Assembly: GCA_913058575.1 (NCBI GenBank)
Contig: CAJXRF010000032.1
Location: 1-56,061 of the forward strand
Source: an uncultured Bermanella sp.
GTDB lineage: Bacteria > Pseudomonadota > Gammaproteobacteria > Pseudomonadales > Oceanobacteraceae
DNA length: 56,061 nucleotides
Reading direction: 5' to 3'
Shown: positions 33,807 through 41,343 of the stretch, in pieces
Position numbering within the stretch: the stretch's first letter is position 1
Layout: each line of letters begins with the position of its first letter
Translations under genes and position numbers: made by a program
The notes under the pieces: model-generated
Databases searched by the model: none
What the model saw: the letters and a program-made list of their open reading frames with translations, nothing else
What the model was told of the DNA's origin: nothing

Positions 33807-34715
33807 ATGCCCCAGATTCTGGTGGTAGACGACTCTCGGACTCAGCGCTTTGTCATTAATCAGTATTTAACACCGCTGGAATGTGATGTGGTTTTGTGTG
33901 AATCAGGAGAAGACGCTTTATTTAGAGTAAGCGAACAAGTACCGGATCTAATAATACTCGATGTAGAAATGCCTGGTTTGTCGGGGTTTGATACCTGTAA
34001 AGCCCTTAGAGGCTTACTACAAGATCATTGGGTACCGATTATTTACCTAACAGCCCGCTCTGAATCTAAAGACATCGTAGAAGGCTTAAGCGTAGGAGGT
34101 GACACTTACATCAGTAAACCTGTACACGAAGAAGTATTAACCGCCATCGTTAAAGCCATGCTTAGAGTATCGATCATTCAAGCTGAGTTAATGCAAGCCA
34201 ATCAGAAGCTTGATGAGGTGGCCCACTATGATGTACTGACCCAGGTGATGAATCGCCGTGGCTATGAAGACATGTTTATACGTTTATGGAAAGATCACCA
34301 ACGCAAAAAAAGCCCGCTTACCATCATGATTTTGGATATCGACCACTTTAAAAAATACAACGATGGCTATGGACACATTCAAGGAGATCAATGTTTAAGG
34401 CAAGTGGCTCAAACCTTAAGGGGCGCTCTTAAACGCCCGATCGACATACTAGCTCGCTATGGTGGCGAAGAATTTGTGGTTTTATTACCCGGCACAGATG
34501 AAGACGGGGCTAAAAATGTAGCCCAGCGTTTTATTGATGCCATGCACCAAGCCAATTTGCCCCATGAATATTCGGACACCCAACCCTTTGTCACCGTCAG
34601 TATCGGGTTAACTCAAGTACGCTTTGACAGTGATAACAGAGAACAAGTATTGGAAAGAGCCGATAAAAAACTTTATCAAGCCAAAGAATCGGGACGAAAT
34701 TGTGTCAAATTTTAA
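33807..34715 (+). CDS. REC-GGDEF diguanylate cyclase (PleD-like, single receiver)
   Basis: 302 residues. The receiver has Asp9 in VVDDS, phospho-acceptor Asp52 (LIILDVEMPG), Thr in YLTARS and Lys104 (ISKPV), all intact. GGDEF domain: DILDHF-like LDIDHFKKYND, active-site GGEEF (219-223), and an RxxD inhibitory site (RPID, 210-213) exactly five residues before it. The protein should be a phosphorylation-activated, product-inhibited c-di-GMP synthase. The start has AAGGAAGATCC upstream. The double-REC protein follows 58 bases later, so the two are probably co-transcribed. Confidence 0.92.
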   Translation: MPQILVVDDSRTQRFVINQYLTPLECDVVLCESGEDALFRVSEQVPDLIILDVEMPGLSGFDTCKALRGLLQDHWVPIIYLTARSESKDIVEGLSVGGDTYISKPVHEEVLTAIVKAMLRVSIIQAELMQANQKLDEVAHYDVLTQVMNRRGYEDMFIRLWKDHQRKKSPLTIMILDIDHFKKYNDGYGHIQGDQCLRQVAQTLRGALKRPIDILARYGGEEFVVLLPGTDEDGAKNVAQRFIDAMHQANLPHEYSDTQPFVTVSIGLTQVRFDSDNREQVLERADKKLYQAKESGRNCVKF

Positions 34716-34773
34716 TAAATGCTCTACATATTTGTTTTCTATAATAAATGAATGCGTTTCAAGAAGGTGAGCT

Positions 34774-35565
34774 ATGTCACTGAAAATTCAAGACCTAACC
34801 GTGTTATTAATTGAGCCTTCAAATACTCAAAGTAAAATTTTGCAAAAGGTATTAAAGGAAGAAGGCATTACTAAACTGGATATCCTTTCAAACGGCCAAG
34901 AGGCTATTAATTACCTACAAAATTCACAACCCGATTTAGTCATCAGCGCCATGTACTTCAGTGACATGACGGCCATTGAATTATTGCTAAAAATACGCAA
35001 TGAACCACTTAGCCAAGAAACTAACTTCATGCTGATATCCAGTGAAACCAGCTTCGCTAAAATTGACCCTATCAAGCAAGCCGGAGTGCTGGCAGTTTTA
35101 CCGAAACCATTTGATCAACGGGATTTTCGTACCGCACTCACTGCCGCACGGGACACGTTAGAGGTGTCACATTTAACGTTAGAAAATTTAGATTTGGATA
35201 ATTTAATAGGATTGATTGTTGACGATTCTAAAACCGCAAGGCGCCACATTATGAAATTATTAACGTCATGTGGCATAGACCATTTTTTACAGGCAGAAAA
35301 CGGCCATCAGGCCATTGATTTACTGCATAAAGAGCACATTGATTTCATCATCACCGATTACAACATGCCAGAAATGAATGGCCAGGAATTAGCAGAATAT
35401 TTATCCAAATCAGAATTTTCTTATTTGCCGGTACTGATGGTGACCAGTGAGGCCGATAGCAGTCGTTTAAGCGCCATTCGCCAAGCTGGTGTCTGCGCCC
35501 TTTTCGATAAAGCCATAGACACTGCATCACTGAAAAATGCGCTTAATAATGTTCTTAACGACTAA
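34774..35565 (+). CDS. Double receiver protein with one degenerate REC
   Basis: 263 residues in two CheY-like domains without an output domain. REC1 (about 1-125) lacks the phospho-acceptor: Ala59 sits where Asp is expected (VISAMYFSDM), and Glu14-Pro15 replace the acidic pair. Lys111 remains (LPKPF). REC2 (about 145-263) is intact, with Asp150/Asp151, Asp195 (ITDYNMPEMNG) and Lys246 (FDKAI). It probably acts as a phosphotransfer or adaptor protein with the adjacent cyclase. The pseudo-receiver may be for dimerisation. AAGGTGAGCT precedes the start. Confidence 0.88.
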   Translation: MSLKIQDLTVLLIEPSNTQSKILQKVLKEEGITKLDILSNGQEAINYLQNSQPDLVISAMYFSDMTAIELLLKIRNEPLSQETNFMLISSETSFAKIDPIKQAGVLAVLPKPFDQRDFRTALTAARDTLEVSHLTLENLDLDNLIGLIVDDSKTARRHIMKLLTSCGIDHFLQAENGHQAIDLLHKEHIDFIITDYNMPEMNGQELAEYLSKSEFSYLPVLMVTSEADSSRLSAIRQAGVCALFDKAIDTASLKNALNNVLND

Positions 35566-35834
35566 CTAGCTTCCTCCTTAACTTTTTTCAACTGCGCTAG
35601 TATGGCCTCACAAGCCTTGGGTTTATCGCTGGCATTCACCATATAGTTTTGTTTATCAGAAGTAATTAGCATTAGCTGAGGTGGCATCCACCTTAAAAAA
35701 TACCCAGCTTCCAAGTTTTCTTCTAACTTATGGCAAGCCGACACAGGCCACCATTGAACTAGCAATGCTGCCCCCAATAATGCCAAGGTCACTGCGCCAA
35801 AAGGCAGTATACTTTTTTTATTACCCATCATCAT
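35562..35834 (-). CDS. Small membrane-anchored protein, unknown function
   Basis: 90 residues with an N-terminal membrane helix (about 10-27, ILPFGAVTLALLGAALLVQ), then a short polar domain with two Cys residues. Three consecutive Met codons begin the frame. The first ATG overlaps the stop of the acyltransferase gene (ATGA), suggesting coupling. No named domain is recognised. It is the last gene of a three-gene leftward unit (Sel1-like, acyltransferase, this protein), and its end touches the convergent double-REC gene. Confidence 0.6.
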   Translation of the reverse strand: MMMGNKKSILPFGAVTLALLGAALLVQWWPVSACHKLEENLEAGYFLRWMPPQLMLITSDKQNYMVNASDKPKACEAILAQLKKVKEEAS

Positions 35835-36949
35835 ATGGATTGAGAAGCCTTTTTCAGGATAACTGGCTGAGCATAGGTATTAATCACTTGCTCCAATGCA
35901 GAGTCCGACAAGTTTTCGTATTTTTGAGCCCACGAAGAACCTTTCAACGCCTCTTTGATATTTGAGCTATTTAATATTTTCTCAGCATCCAAGTTATTAT
36001 CATAAATGTGATAATTCTGGTGAATACTGCTATCCATGGCTTGACTCCATTGTTCCGGCACCGATGAATCTATTTTTAACGGCTCAGAGAAATGAATGGA
36101 TACTTGTCCCTTCTTTCCCTTAATGCCTTTAACGATACTGTGAAAATCTTCATCTTGTGATTTTTCATATTGACCATGCTGTTTAATAGCATCCAATTCT
36201 CTGGCTTTATCTTCATCACAAGGATCCCACTCGTAACTAATGGTAACCGGCACTAGGTTTAAAAAATTCATACTTTCATTAAATTCCCAACCTAATTTTC
36301 GGCCAGCCATATGCAGCATTTTTAATACCGCTTTATCTGTCACGTCTTTACCGTCTTTTGCACGCCCTTCTTTTTGAGCGATCCAAATACTCTGATTTGA
36401 TTTTAAACTGTGGTGTATATAATTTGATAAATGATTAACTGCTTCTAACTTTTCTCTTCTGCCTTCCAACTTACGACGCACCACAAAGCTCTTATTTAAT
36501 CGCATTAACTTATTAACAAACGGGCGCTCAATTAAGTTATCGCCAATGGCTATTTTACAGGTGTGTAATCCTGCGGTCAGCAAAGCATAATTTACCAACA
36601 TGGGGTCCATGGCAATATCTCGATGATTACTCATAAACACATAGGCTTTATCGTTTTGTAAATTTTCAAGGCCCGTCACATTAAATTGTGTGACGGTTTT
36701 ATCCATCATAGACTGTACAAAAGGCGCAAGTTTATTTTGCATGCTTTGAATGTTATGAACCTGCTTAAACTGGCTCTGTAATGCTTTTTTAATGCGGCTT
36801 TGAGTTAACGCGGGAAAGAAGCGCTGCAATCGTGGATATTTTTGCACGGCAATAAATTGTAAAAACTCACTGTCTTTTAATAAAGACATTAACATATCAT
36901 TCACTTCATGATCTTGATATGCGCGAATGTCATCAAATTCTGGTTTCAT
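35831..36949 (-). CDS. Glycerol-phosphate type acyltransferase
   Basis: 372 residues with a PlsC-like acyltransferase domain at about 85-290: NHRDIAMDPM supplies the HX4D catalytic motif, 'NKSFVVRRKLEGRR' follows, and KEGRAKDGK holds the Gly-Arg substrate motif. There is no clear membrane helix, unlike many PlsC proteins. It probably acylates a glycerol-phosphate-type lipid precursor; substrate unknown. It starts 14 bases after the Sel1-like gene stop, and a coupled small membrane protein follows. Confidence 0.82.
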   Translation of the reverse strand: MKPEFDDIRAYQDHEVNDMLMSLLKDSEFLQFIAVQKYPRLQRFFPALTQSRIKKALQSQFKQVHNIQSMQNKLAPFVQSMMDKTVTQFNVTGLENLQNDKAYVFMSNHRDIAMDPMLVNYALLTAGLHTCKIAIGDNLIERPFVNKLMRLNKSFVVRRKLEGRREKLEAVNHLSNYIHHSLKSNQSIWIAQKEGRAKDGKDVTDKAVLKMLHMAGRKLGWEFNESMNFLNLVPVTISYEWDPCDEDKARELDAIKQHGQYEKSQDEDFHSIVKGIKGKKGQVSIHFSEPLKIDSSVPEQWSQAMDSSIHQNYHIYDNNLDAEKILNSSNIKEALKGSSWAQKYENLSDSALEQVINTYAQPVILKKASQSI

Positions 36950-36963
36950 ACTTTTACTGACTC

Positions 36964-37449
36964 TTATAGGTCTCTGTCCGCTAAAAATTTCTGCGACCAG
37001 TACTCTGCTTTTTTCTGATTAATAGTTAAACCGAACAATCCTTGTTCGTGGGCTTCACTTAAACGTAATTCAGCCATTTTATAACCTTGCTTGGCCGCAC
37101 TTTCATATAAAAATAGTATTTCACTTTTGGCTTCACAACCCAACACAGTCTCTTTTAAGGCTTCAGCGAGCATAAATTGGTTTTGACTAGCACCATTAGA
37201 AGCGGCCTTGCGAAGATACTTAATACCCGAGGTTTGATAAGCGCCATTTGTCCCACGATACTTAAGACGCACTCCCAACAAATATGCAGCCTTTATATGA
37301 CCATTATCAGCCGCTCGTCGCAGGCATAAAACACCATGGTCATGCAGCTTCTCATTTAAACGCCCTAGAGATGAATAAAAAATGAAGGCACCCCAGTGAA
37401 AGTGTAAAAAAGCCCCACTGCTTATCATCATTGACTTTAAGAAAGCCAT
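36964..37449 (-). CDS. Sel1-like repeat protein
   Basis: About 161 residues from the ATG at 37449 (AGGTGAATATA upstream). The longer frame begins at GTG inside the ribosome binding site. Sel1/TPR-like helical repeats are visible: 'CLRRAADNGHIKAAYLLGVR', 'YLRKAASNGASQNQFMLAEA', 'LYESAAKQGYKMAELRLSEA'. These repeats usually mediate protein-protein contacts. A hydrophobic N-terminus might act as a signal or anchor, but it is weak. It probably forms a transcription unit with the acyltransferase downstream. Confidence 0.75.
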   Translation of the reverse strand: MAFLKSMMISSGAFLHFHWGAFIFYSSLGRLNEKLHDHGVLCLRRAADNGHIKAAYLLGVRLKYRGTNGAYQTSGIKYLRKAASNGASQNQFMLAEALKETVLGCEAKSEILFLYESAAKQGYKMAELRLSEAHEQGLFGLTINQKKAEYWSQKFLADRDL

Positions 37450-37547
37450 TATATTCACCTAAGTAAAGCCCTACAAATATTTGGTTTTTATCATCTATAG
37501 GTTATGGGACAATGAATCACGTTAATTATCTAAATAGGACTCGGCCC

Positions 37548-37928
37548 ATGTCCGTTGACTCTTGGCAACCAGTACAAGCTCCTTCCCAATTGGATGAAGC
37601 GGCATTAACAAAACTGATCAACCTAGCTGCCCAAACAAGCGATAACAGCCACCTTACCGTAGAAATGGATTGGATTCAGCCATTAGCGCATGCAGACAAC
37701 AAAATTTGGTCACAAAGCGCGCAAAATCTTCAAGAAAATGAGCTCATTGATTTGATTCGCTTATTAACCGTAATTGAGGAAAAACAAAATTGGAACTTAG
37801 CGGAGAAGTCACCGGTCATTGCTTTATTTAAAGCGTTAAGAAAAAAGGCCGGCATCAATAAAGAATTAGTGCAATGGGTCAAAGCCAACAGTGATAACAA
37901 ATATTTACCATTTGGCCCTTTATTGTAA
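37548..37928 (+). CDS. Conserved-looking small protein of unknown function
   Basis: 126 residues from the ATG at 37548, preceded by AGGA at eight bases. An upstream ATG at 37512 lacks a well spaced SD. The protein is helical and acidic and ends in 'SDNKYLPFGPLL'. No signal peptide or membrane helix is present, and I recognise no family. It is divergent from the Sel1-like gene and convergent with the hybrid kinase, 14 bases apart. Confidence 0.65.
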   Translation: MSVDSWQPVQAPSQLDEAALTKLINLAAQTSDNSHLTVEMDWIQPLAHADNKIWSQSAQNLQENELIDLIRLLTVIEEKQNWNLAEKSPVIALFKALRKKAGINKELVQWVKANSDNKYLPFGPLL

Positions 37929-37942
37929 GTCCAGCTCAGTCC

Positions 37943-39946
37943 TTAGGCACTGCTTTGACGCTGCTGTTGCTCACTGCCCAAAACCGTTTCCAAGGTATTC
38001 TGTAACTGTAAACGGTTGACAGGCTTGGTTAAAAAAGCATCCATTCCTGCAGCAAAACAGGCTTCTTCCACTTCTTTCTGCGCATTAGCGGTTAAAGCAA
38101 TTATGGGGACATACTTGCCCTGCATCAGTCGGATTTTTTTAGTGGCCTCAATGCCATCCATAACCGGCATTTGTATGTCCATTATGATCCCGAGAAATTG
38201 GCCTTGTTCGTAGGCCTGTACACCTTCAAGTCCATTGCACGCAATGCTCACGTCATAGCCCATTTTTTCAAGGGTTCTTCTAATAACCAACTGGTTAGTA
38301 AGATTATCCTCGACCAATAACAACTTACCCTGACTAGTACTTTGCTCTTCAGTATTCATGCCTGACGCCACTCCTTTCAATTTTTGCTCGTAACTTTGTA
38401 AACGCTTACAAAGGGCTTCACGCCTAAATGGCTCTGTTAAATGAATCCCTTGCACTAAATCTAGGTCATAATCAGCGCCTATCCACCACACCCAACTTAA
38501 ATCGGTATTTTGAACATAATCGGTTACTAGTAAAGCATCCTTCACAGAGTCCCTTTTTTCAGTAAACTCATGAACAGGTATCTGTAACGCTTCAAAAAAT
38601 GGCCTAAACCACTGACAACTCACCTCGCTTTTCACGGCTATATACACACCGCTTTCTTTTAAATGCCTAAACGTTTCAATACTTTCACAGGATTTCAAAG
38701 GCAAGGTAAACCAAAAATCAGCCCCCTGCCCTTCTTGGCTTTCAACCGAAATAACCCCTCCCATCACTTCCACTAGATTGCGACAAATGGATAACCCCAA
38801 TCCTGTGCCACCATGCTGGCGAGTAATGCTCGCCTGTGCTTGGCGAAAAACATCAAAAATAAGCGATTGCTTAGAAGGATTGATGCCTATTCCAGAATCT
38901 TTAACAGAGAACTTTAATAAATGCTGTTCACCCACCCATTGGCTACTCACATTAATATCTATATTGCCCTTGTGGGTAAATTTAATGGCATTGCTCATGA
39001 GGTTATAAAGCACTTGGCGCAAGCGAAAGGCATCAATCTTTACCATTCGAGGCACATTGGCGGCTAGGGTTACTTGAAGCTGAATATGCTTTTGCTGGGC
39101 TTGAGGCAAATACAATGCTTCAAGGTCATCCAATATGTGCCATAAACTGGTATCAGACTCATCTAACTCTATGTGGCCTGCGTCAGACTTAGATAAATCA
39201 AGTATGTCATCAACAATGCGCATTAAGTGCTGTACGCTACTGGCTAAAGGCTGAGTATATTGAACCAACTCTCCATCCTCGGCCAAATCTTCAATTAATG
39301 ACACCATACCGACAATTCCACTGAGCGGCGTTCTGATTTCATGACTCATATTGGCTAAAAAACGTGACTTTGCGTGAGCGTTCTCTTCCGCTTGTTTAGT
39401 GGCTTGCTGGAGTATTTTCTGAGCTTCCCTGTGTTCTGTTATATCTGTGGTGATCACTAATGCACGCTGTTCAGGGCTTTCTAAGCGTAAAGGGACAATC
39501 TGATTGGAAATATATTTAATGCCATCTGGCAGTGTCACCTGCAATTGATATTCACCACGCTCACCCGTAGTAAGCGCTTGGGCAAGCTCCTTTTTAAACA
39601 GCGCACTATCGGCTTCATTTAGATAATCAAAGCTGCTGGTGCCTATTAATTGCTTCACCGAAAGCTCATCACTAAGTCCTTGATTTAATTCACAAATATT
39701 ACCATTTTCATCAACTTCGGTGAGTACATCGGGGACGTGCTGCCACAAAATTTGAAGCTTATGGCTGGCTTTAAGCAGCTGCTGATTACGATGCCATAAA
39801 TAACCGATCAAACCTAATAATAAGCAAACAAATCCCCCAACCAATAGCCAAAACCATGATACTGGCTCAACAGATTGCACCTGGGTCACTGAATAGCCAA
39901 GGCTATTTCTAGAGCCAAACAAAATTAGTATTAAAAGAAATTTCAT
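37943..39946 (-). CDS. Hybrid sensor histidine kinase (PAS-HisKA-HATPase-REC)
   Basis: 667 residues from the ATG at 39946 (GGGGAAAGC upstream). The longer frame lacks an SD. An N-terminal hydrophobic segment and a membrane helix (about 30-50) precede a PAS-like domain. The HisKA H-box is SHEIRTPLSG, the N-box LMSNAIKFTH, G1 DSGIG and G2 GTGLGLSI. A poorly conserved insert follows, then a C-terminal receiver with Asp in 'IIMDIQMPVMDG' and Lys in 'LTKPVN'. This is a phosphorelay kinase of ArcB/BarA type. No HPt domain is visible within the protein, so a separate HPt is expected. It is divergent from the REC-GGDEF gene at 40045. Confidence 0.92.
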   Translation of the reverse strand: MKFLLILILFGSRNSLGYSVTQVQSVEPVSWFWLLVGGFVCLLLGLIGYLWHRNQQLLKASHKLQILWQHVPDVLTEVDENGNICELNQGLSDELSVKQLIGTSSFDYLNEADSALFKKELAQALTTGERGEYQLQVTLPDGIKYISNQIVPLRLESPEQRALVITTDITEHREAQKILQQATKQAEENAHAKSRFLANMSHEIRTPLSGIVGMVSLIEDLAEDGELVQYTQPLASSVQHLMRIVDDILDLSKSDAGHIELDESDTSLWHILDDLEALYLPQAQQKHIQLQVTLAANVPRMVKIDAFRLRQVLYNLMSNAIKFTHKGNIDINVSSQWVGEQHLLKFSVKDSGIGINPSKQSLIFDVFRQAQASITRQHGGTGLGLSICRNLVEVMGGVISVESQEGQGADFWFTLPLKSCESIETFRHLKESGVYIAVKSEVSCQWFRPFFEALQIPVHEFTEKRDSVKDALLVTDYVQNTDLSWVWWIGADYDLDLVQGIHLTEPFRREALCKRLQSYEQKLKGVASGMNTEEQSTSQGKLLLVEDNLTNQLVIRRTLEKMGYDVSIACNGLEGVQAYEQGQFLGIIMDIQMPVMDGIEATKKIRLMQGKYVPIIALTANAQKEVEEACFAAGMDAFLTKPVNRLQLQNTLETVLGSEQQQRQSSA

Positions 39947-40044
39947 GCTTTCCCCATTTCCGTATTCATCAGTATAGCTAGCCTTCTCCATAAAGCTGCC
40001 AGCTAGTCTATAGTTAACAAAAACAGGATACTATTTGTAAGGCT

Positions 40045-40944
40045 ATGGCACGGATTCTCGTTGTAGATGACATTCCAGCTAACGTAGAAATATTAAGCAT
40101 TCATCTCACCGACGAAGGCTATGAGGTGGTAACTGCCATGTCAGGCAAGCAAACCTTCGACATATTGCAAGCCTCTCAAGAAAATCCCCAGCAAGAAATA
40201 GATCTGATTTTACTCGATGTCATGATGCCCATCATGAGCGGGCTGGAAGTATTGTCTAGATTAAAGGACAACCCCCACACAGAGAGTATTCCCGTTATAT
40301 TGGTTACCGCCAACGCCGATGAGAAAAATGTCGCTGAAGGGCTGGATATGGGGGCCTTTGACTACATAATTAAACCCTACAGTTTATTGGTATTACTGGC
40401 TAGAGCACGCACCGCCCTTAGGGAAAAAGAGCGACAAGACCTCTTAGAAAGGTGGGCCACCACCGACCCTCTTACCGAGCTTTTTAACCGTCGCCACTTT
40501 TACGAATTAGCCGATCACGAGCTAGATCGAAGCCAAAGAGTGGGCAGCCCCCTCTCTTTTGTCATGTTAGACGTGGATTATTTTAAAAAAGTAAATGACA
40601 AGTTTGGTCACATTGTGGGTGATACGGTATTAATTATTTTAGCAAAACTGTTAAAGCAACAGCTTCGCAGCATCGATTTGTGTTGTCGTTATGGCGGTGA
40701 AGAGTTTGTTATTTGCTTACCCGATACAAATATTGAAGATGCAAAAGAGGTGGCAGAACGCATTCGCTTGGCTATTTGCCAAGAATCTATCCTATCAGCT
40801 GGAGAACCCGACTTATTCATCAGTGCCAGTCTAGGTGTCGCCACAACCCTTAAAGATGAAAAGGTAGAGCACACCTTAAAAAGGGCCGATGTGGCCCTTT
40901 ATCAAGCCAAAGATGCGGGGCGCAATCAAACTAAAGTAGCCTAA
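40045..40944 (+). CDS. REC-GGDEF diguanylate cyclase
   Basis: 299 residues. Receiver: Asp8/Asp9 in VVDDI, phospho-acceptor Asp58 (LILLDVMMPIMSG), Lys110 (IIKPY). GGDEF domain: LTELFNRRHFYE, LDVDYFKKVND and active-site GGEEF (217-221), with an RxxD inhibitory site (RSID, 208-211) five residues before it. The same layout as the protein at 33807, so the two are likely paralogues. It is divergent from the hybrid kinase, which may control it by phosphorelay (inference from position). AAGG precedes the start. Confidence 0.92.
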   Translation: MARILVVDDIPANVEILSIHLTDEGYEVVTAMSGKQTFDILQASQENPQQEIDLILLDVMMPIMSGLEVLSRLKDNPHTESIPVILVTANADEKNVAEGLDMGAFDYIIKPYSLLVLLARARTALREKERQDLLERWATTDPLTELFNRRHFYELADHELDRSQRVGSPLSFVMLDVDYFKKVNDKFGHIVGDTVLIILAKLLKQQLRSIDLCCRYGGEEFVICLPDTNIEDAKEVAERIRLAICQESILSAGEPDLFISASLGVATTLKDEKVEHTLKRADVALYQAKDAGRNQTKVA

Positions 40945-41027
40945 GCTCATCCGTTAATCATCTCGTTCATTCCCTTGAAATCAGGTAGAATATCGCTGAA
41001 TTTTTTAGACAAATTAGAGTCCTACCC

Positions 41028-41294
41028 TTGAACAAACAAAAAGCTTACAACCACATAGCCAAAGCCACGATCAAAGCTCTAAAAGAGCAAGCCGACCTGG
41101 GTAAGGTTAACGAGTTAACCACTGAAGCGGTGTATCTGGCCATCGATAAGGCTTTTAACAAAGAATATGCGGTTATGTTTGAACGCCTAGATCAGTACAA
41201 AACGGCCCTTGAGTTTGTCGCAAAAGGCCAAGATTTAGAGAAAGAACAATTAATTAAACTGGCTCAGCAAAGTCTCAGCCAATCGAATTCGTAA
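41028..41294 (+). CDS. Small protein of unknown function, TTG start
   Basis: 88 residues, predicted helical. The frame has no ATG near its beginning; TTG at 41028 (AGAG eleven bases upstream) is the likely start, which is somewhat unusual. No signal peptide, membrane helix or named domain is recognised. It lies 84 bases after the REC-GGDEF gene and 50 bases before the M16 peptidase, all in the same direction. A longer or shorter start cannot be excluded. Confidence 0.55.
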   Translation: MNKQKAYNHIAKATIKALKEQADLGKVNELTTEAVYLAIDKAFNKEYAVMFERLDQYKTALEFVAKGQDLEKEQLIKLAQQSLSQSNS

Positions 41295-41343
41295 TTAACC
41301 TAACGATATAATAATAAAAGCTGTCAGCCATTAAGGACTCTTC

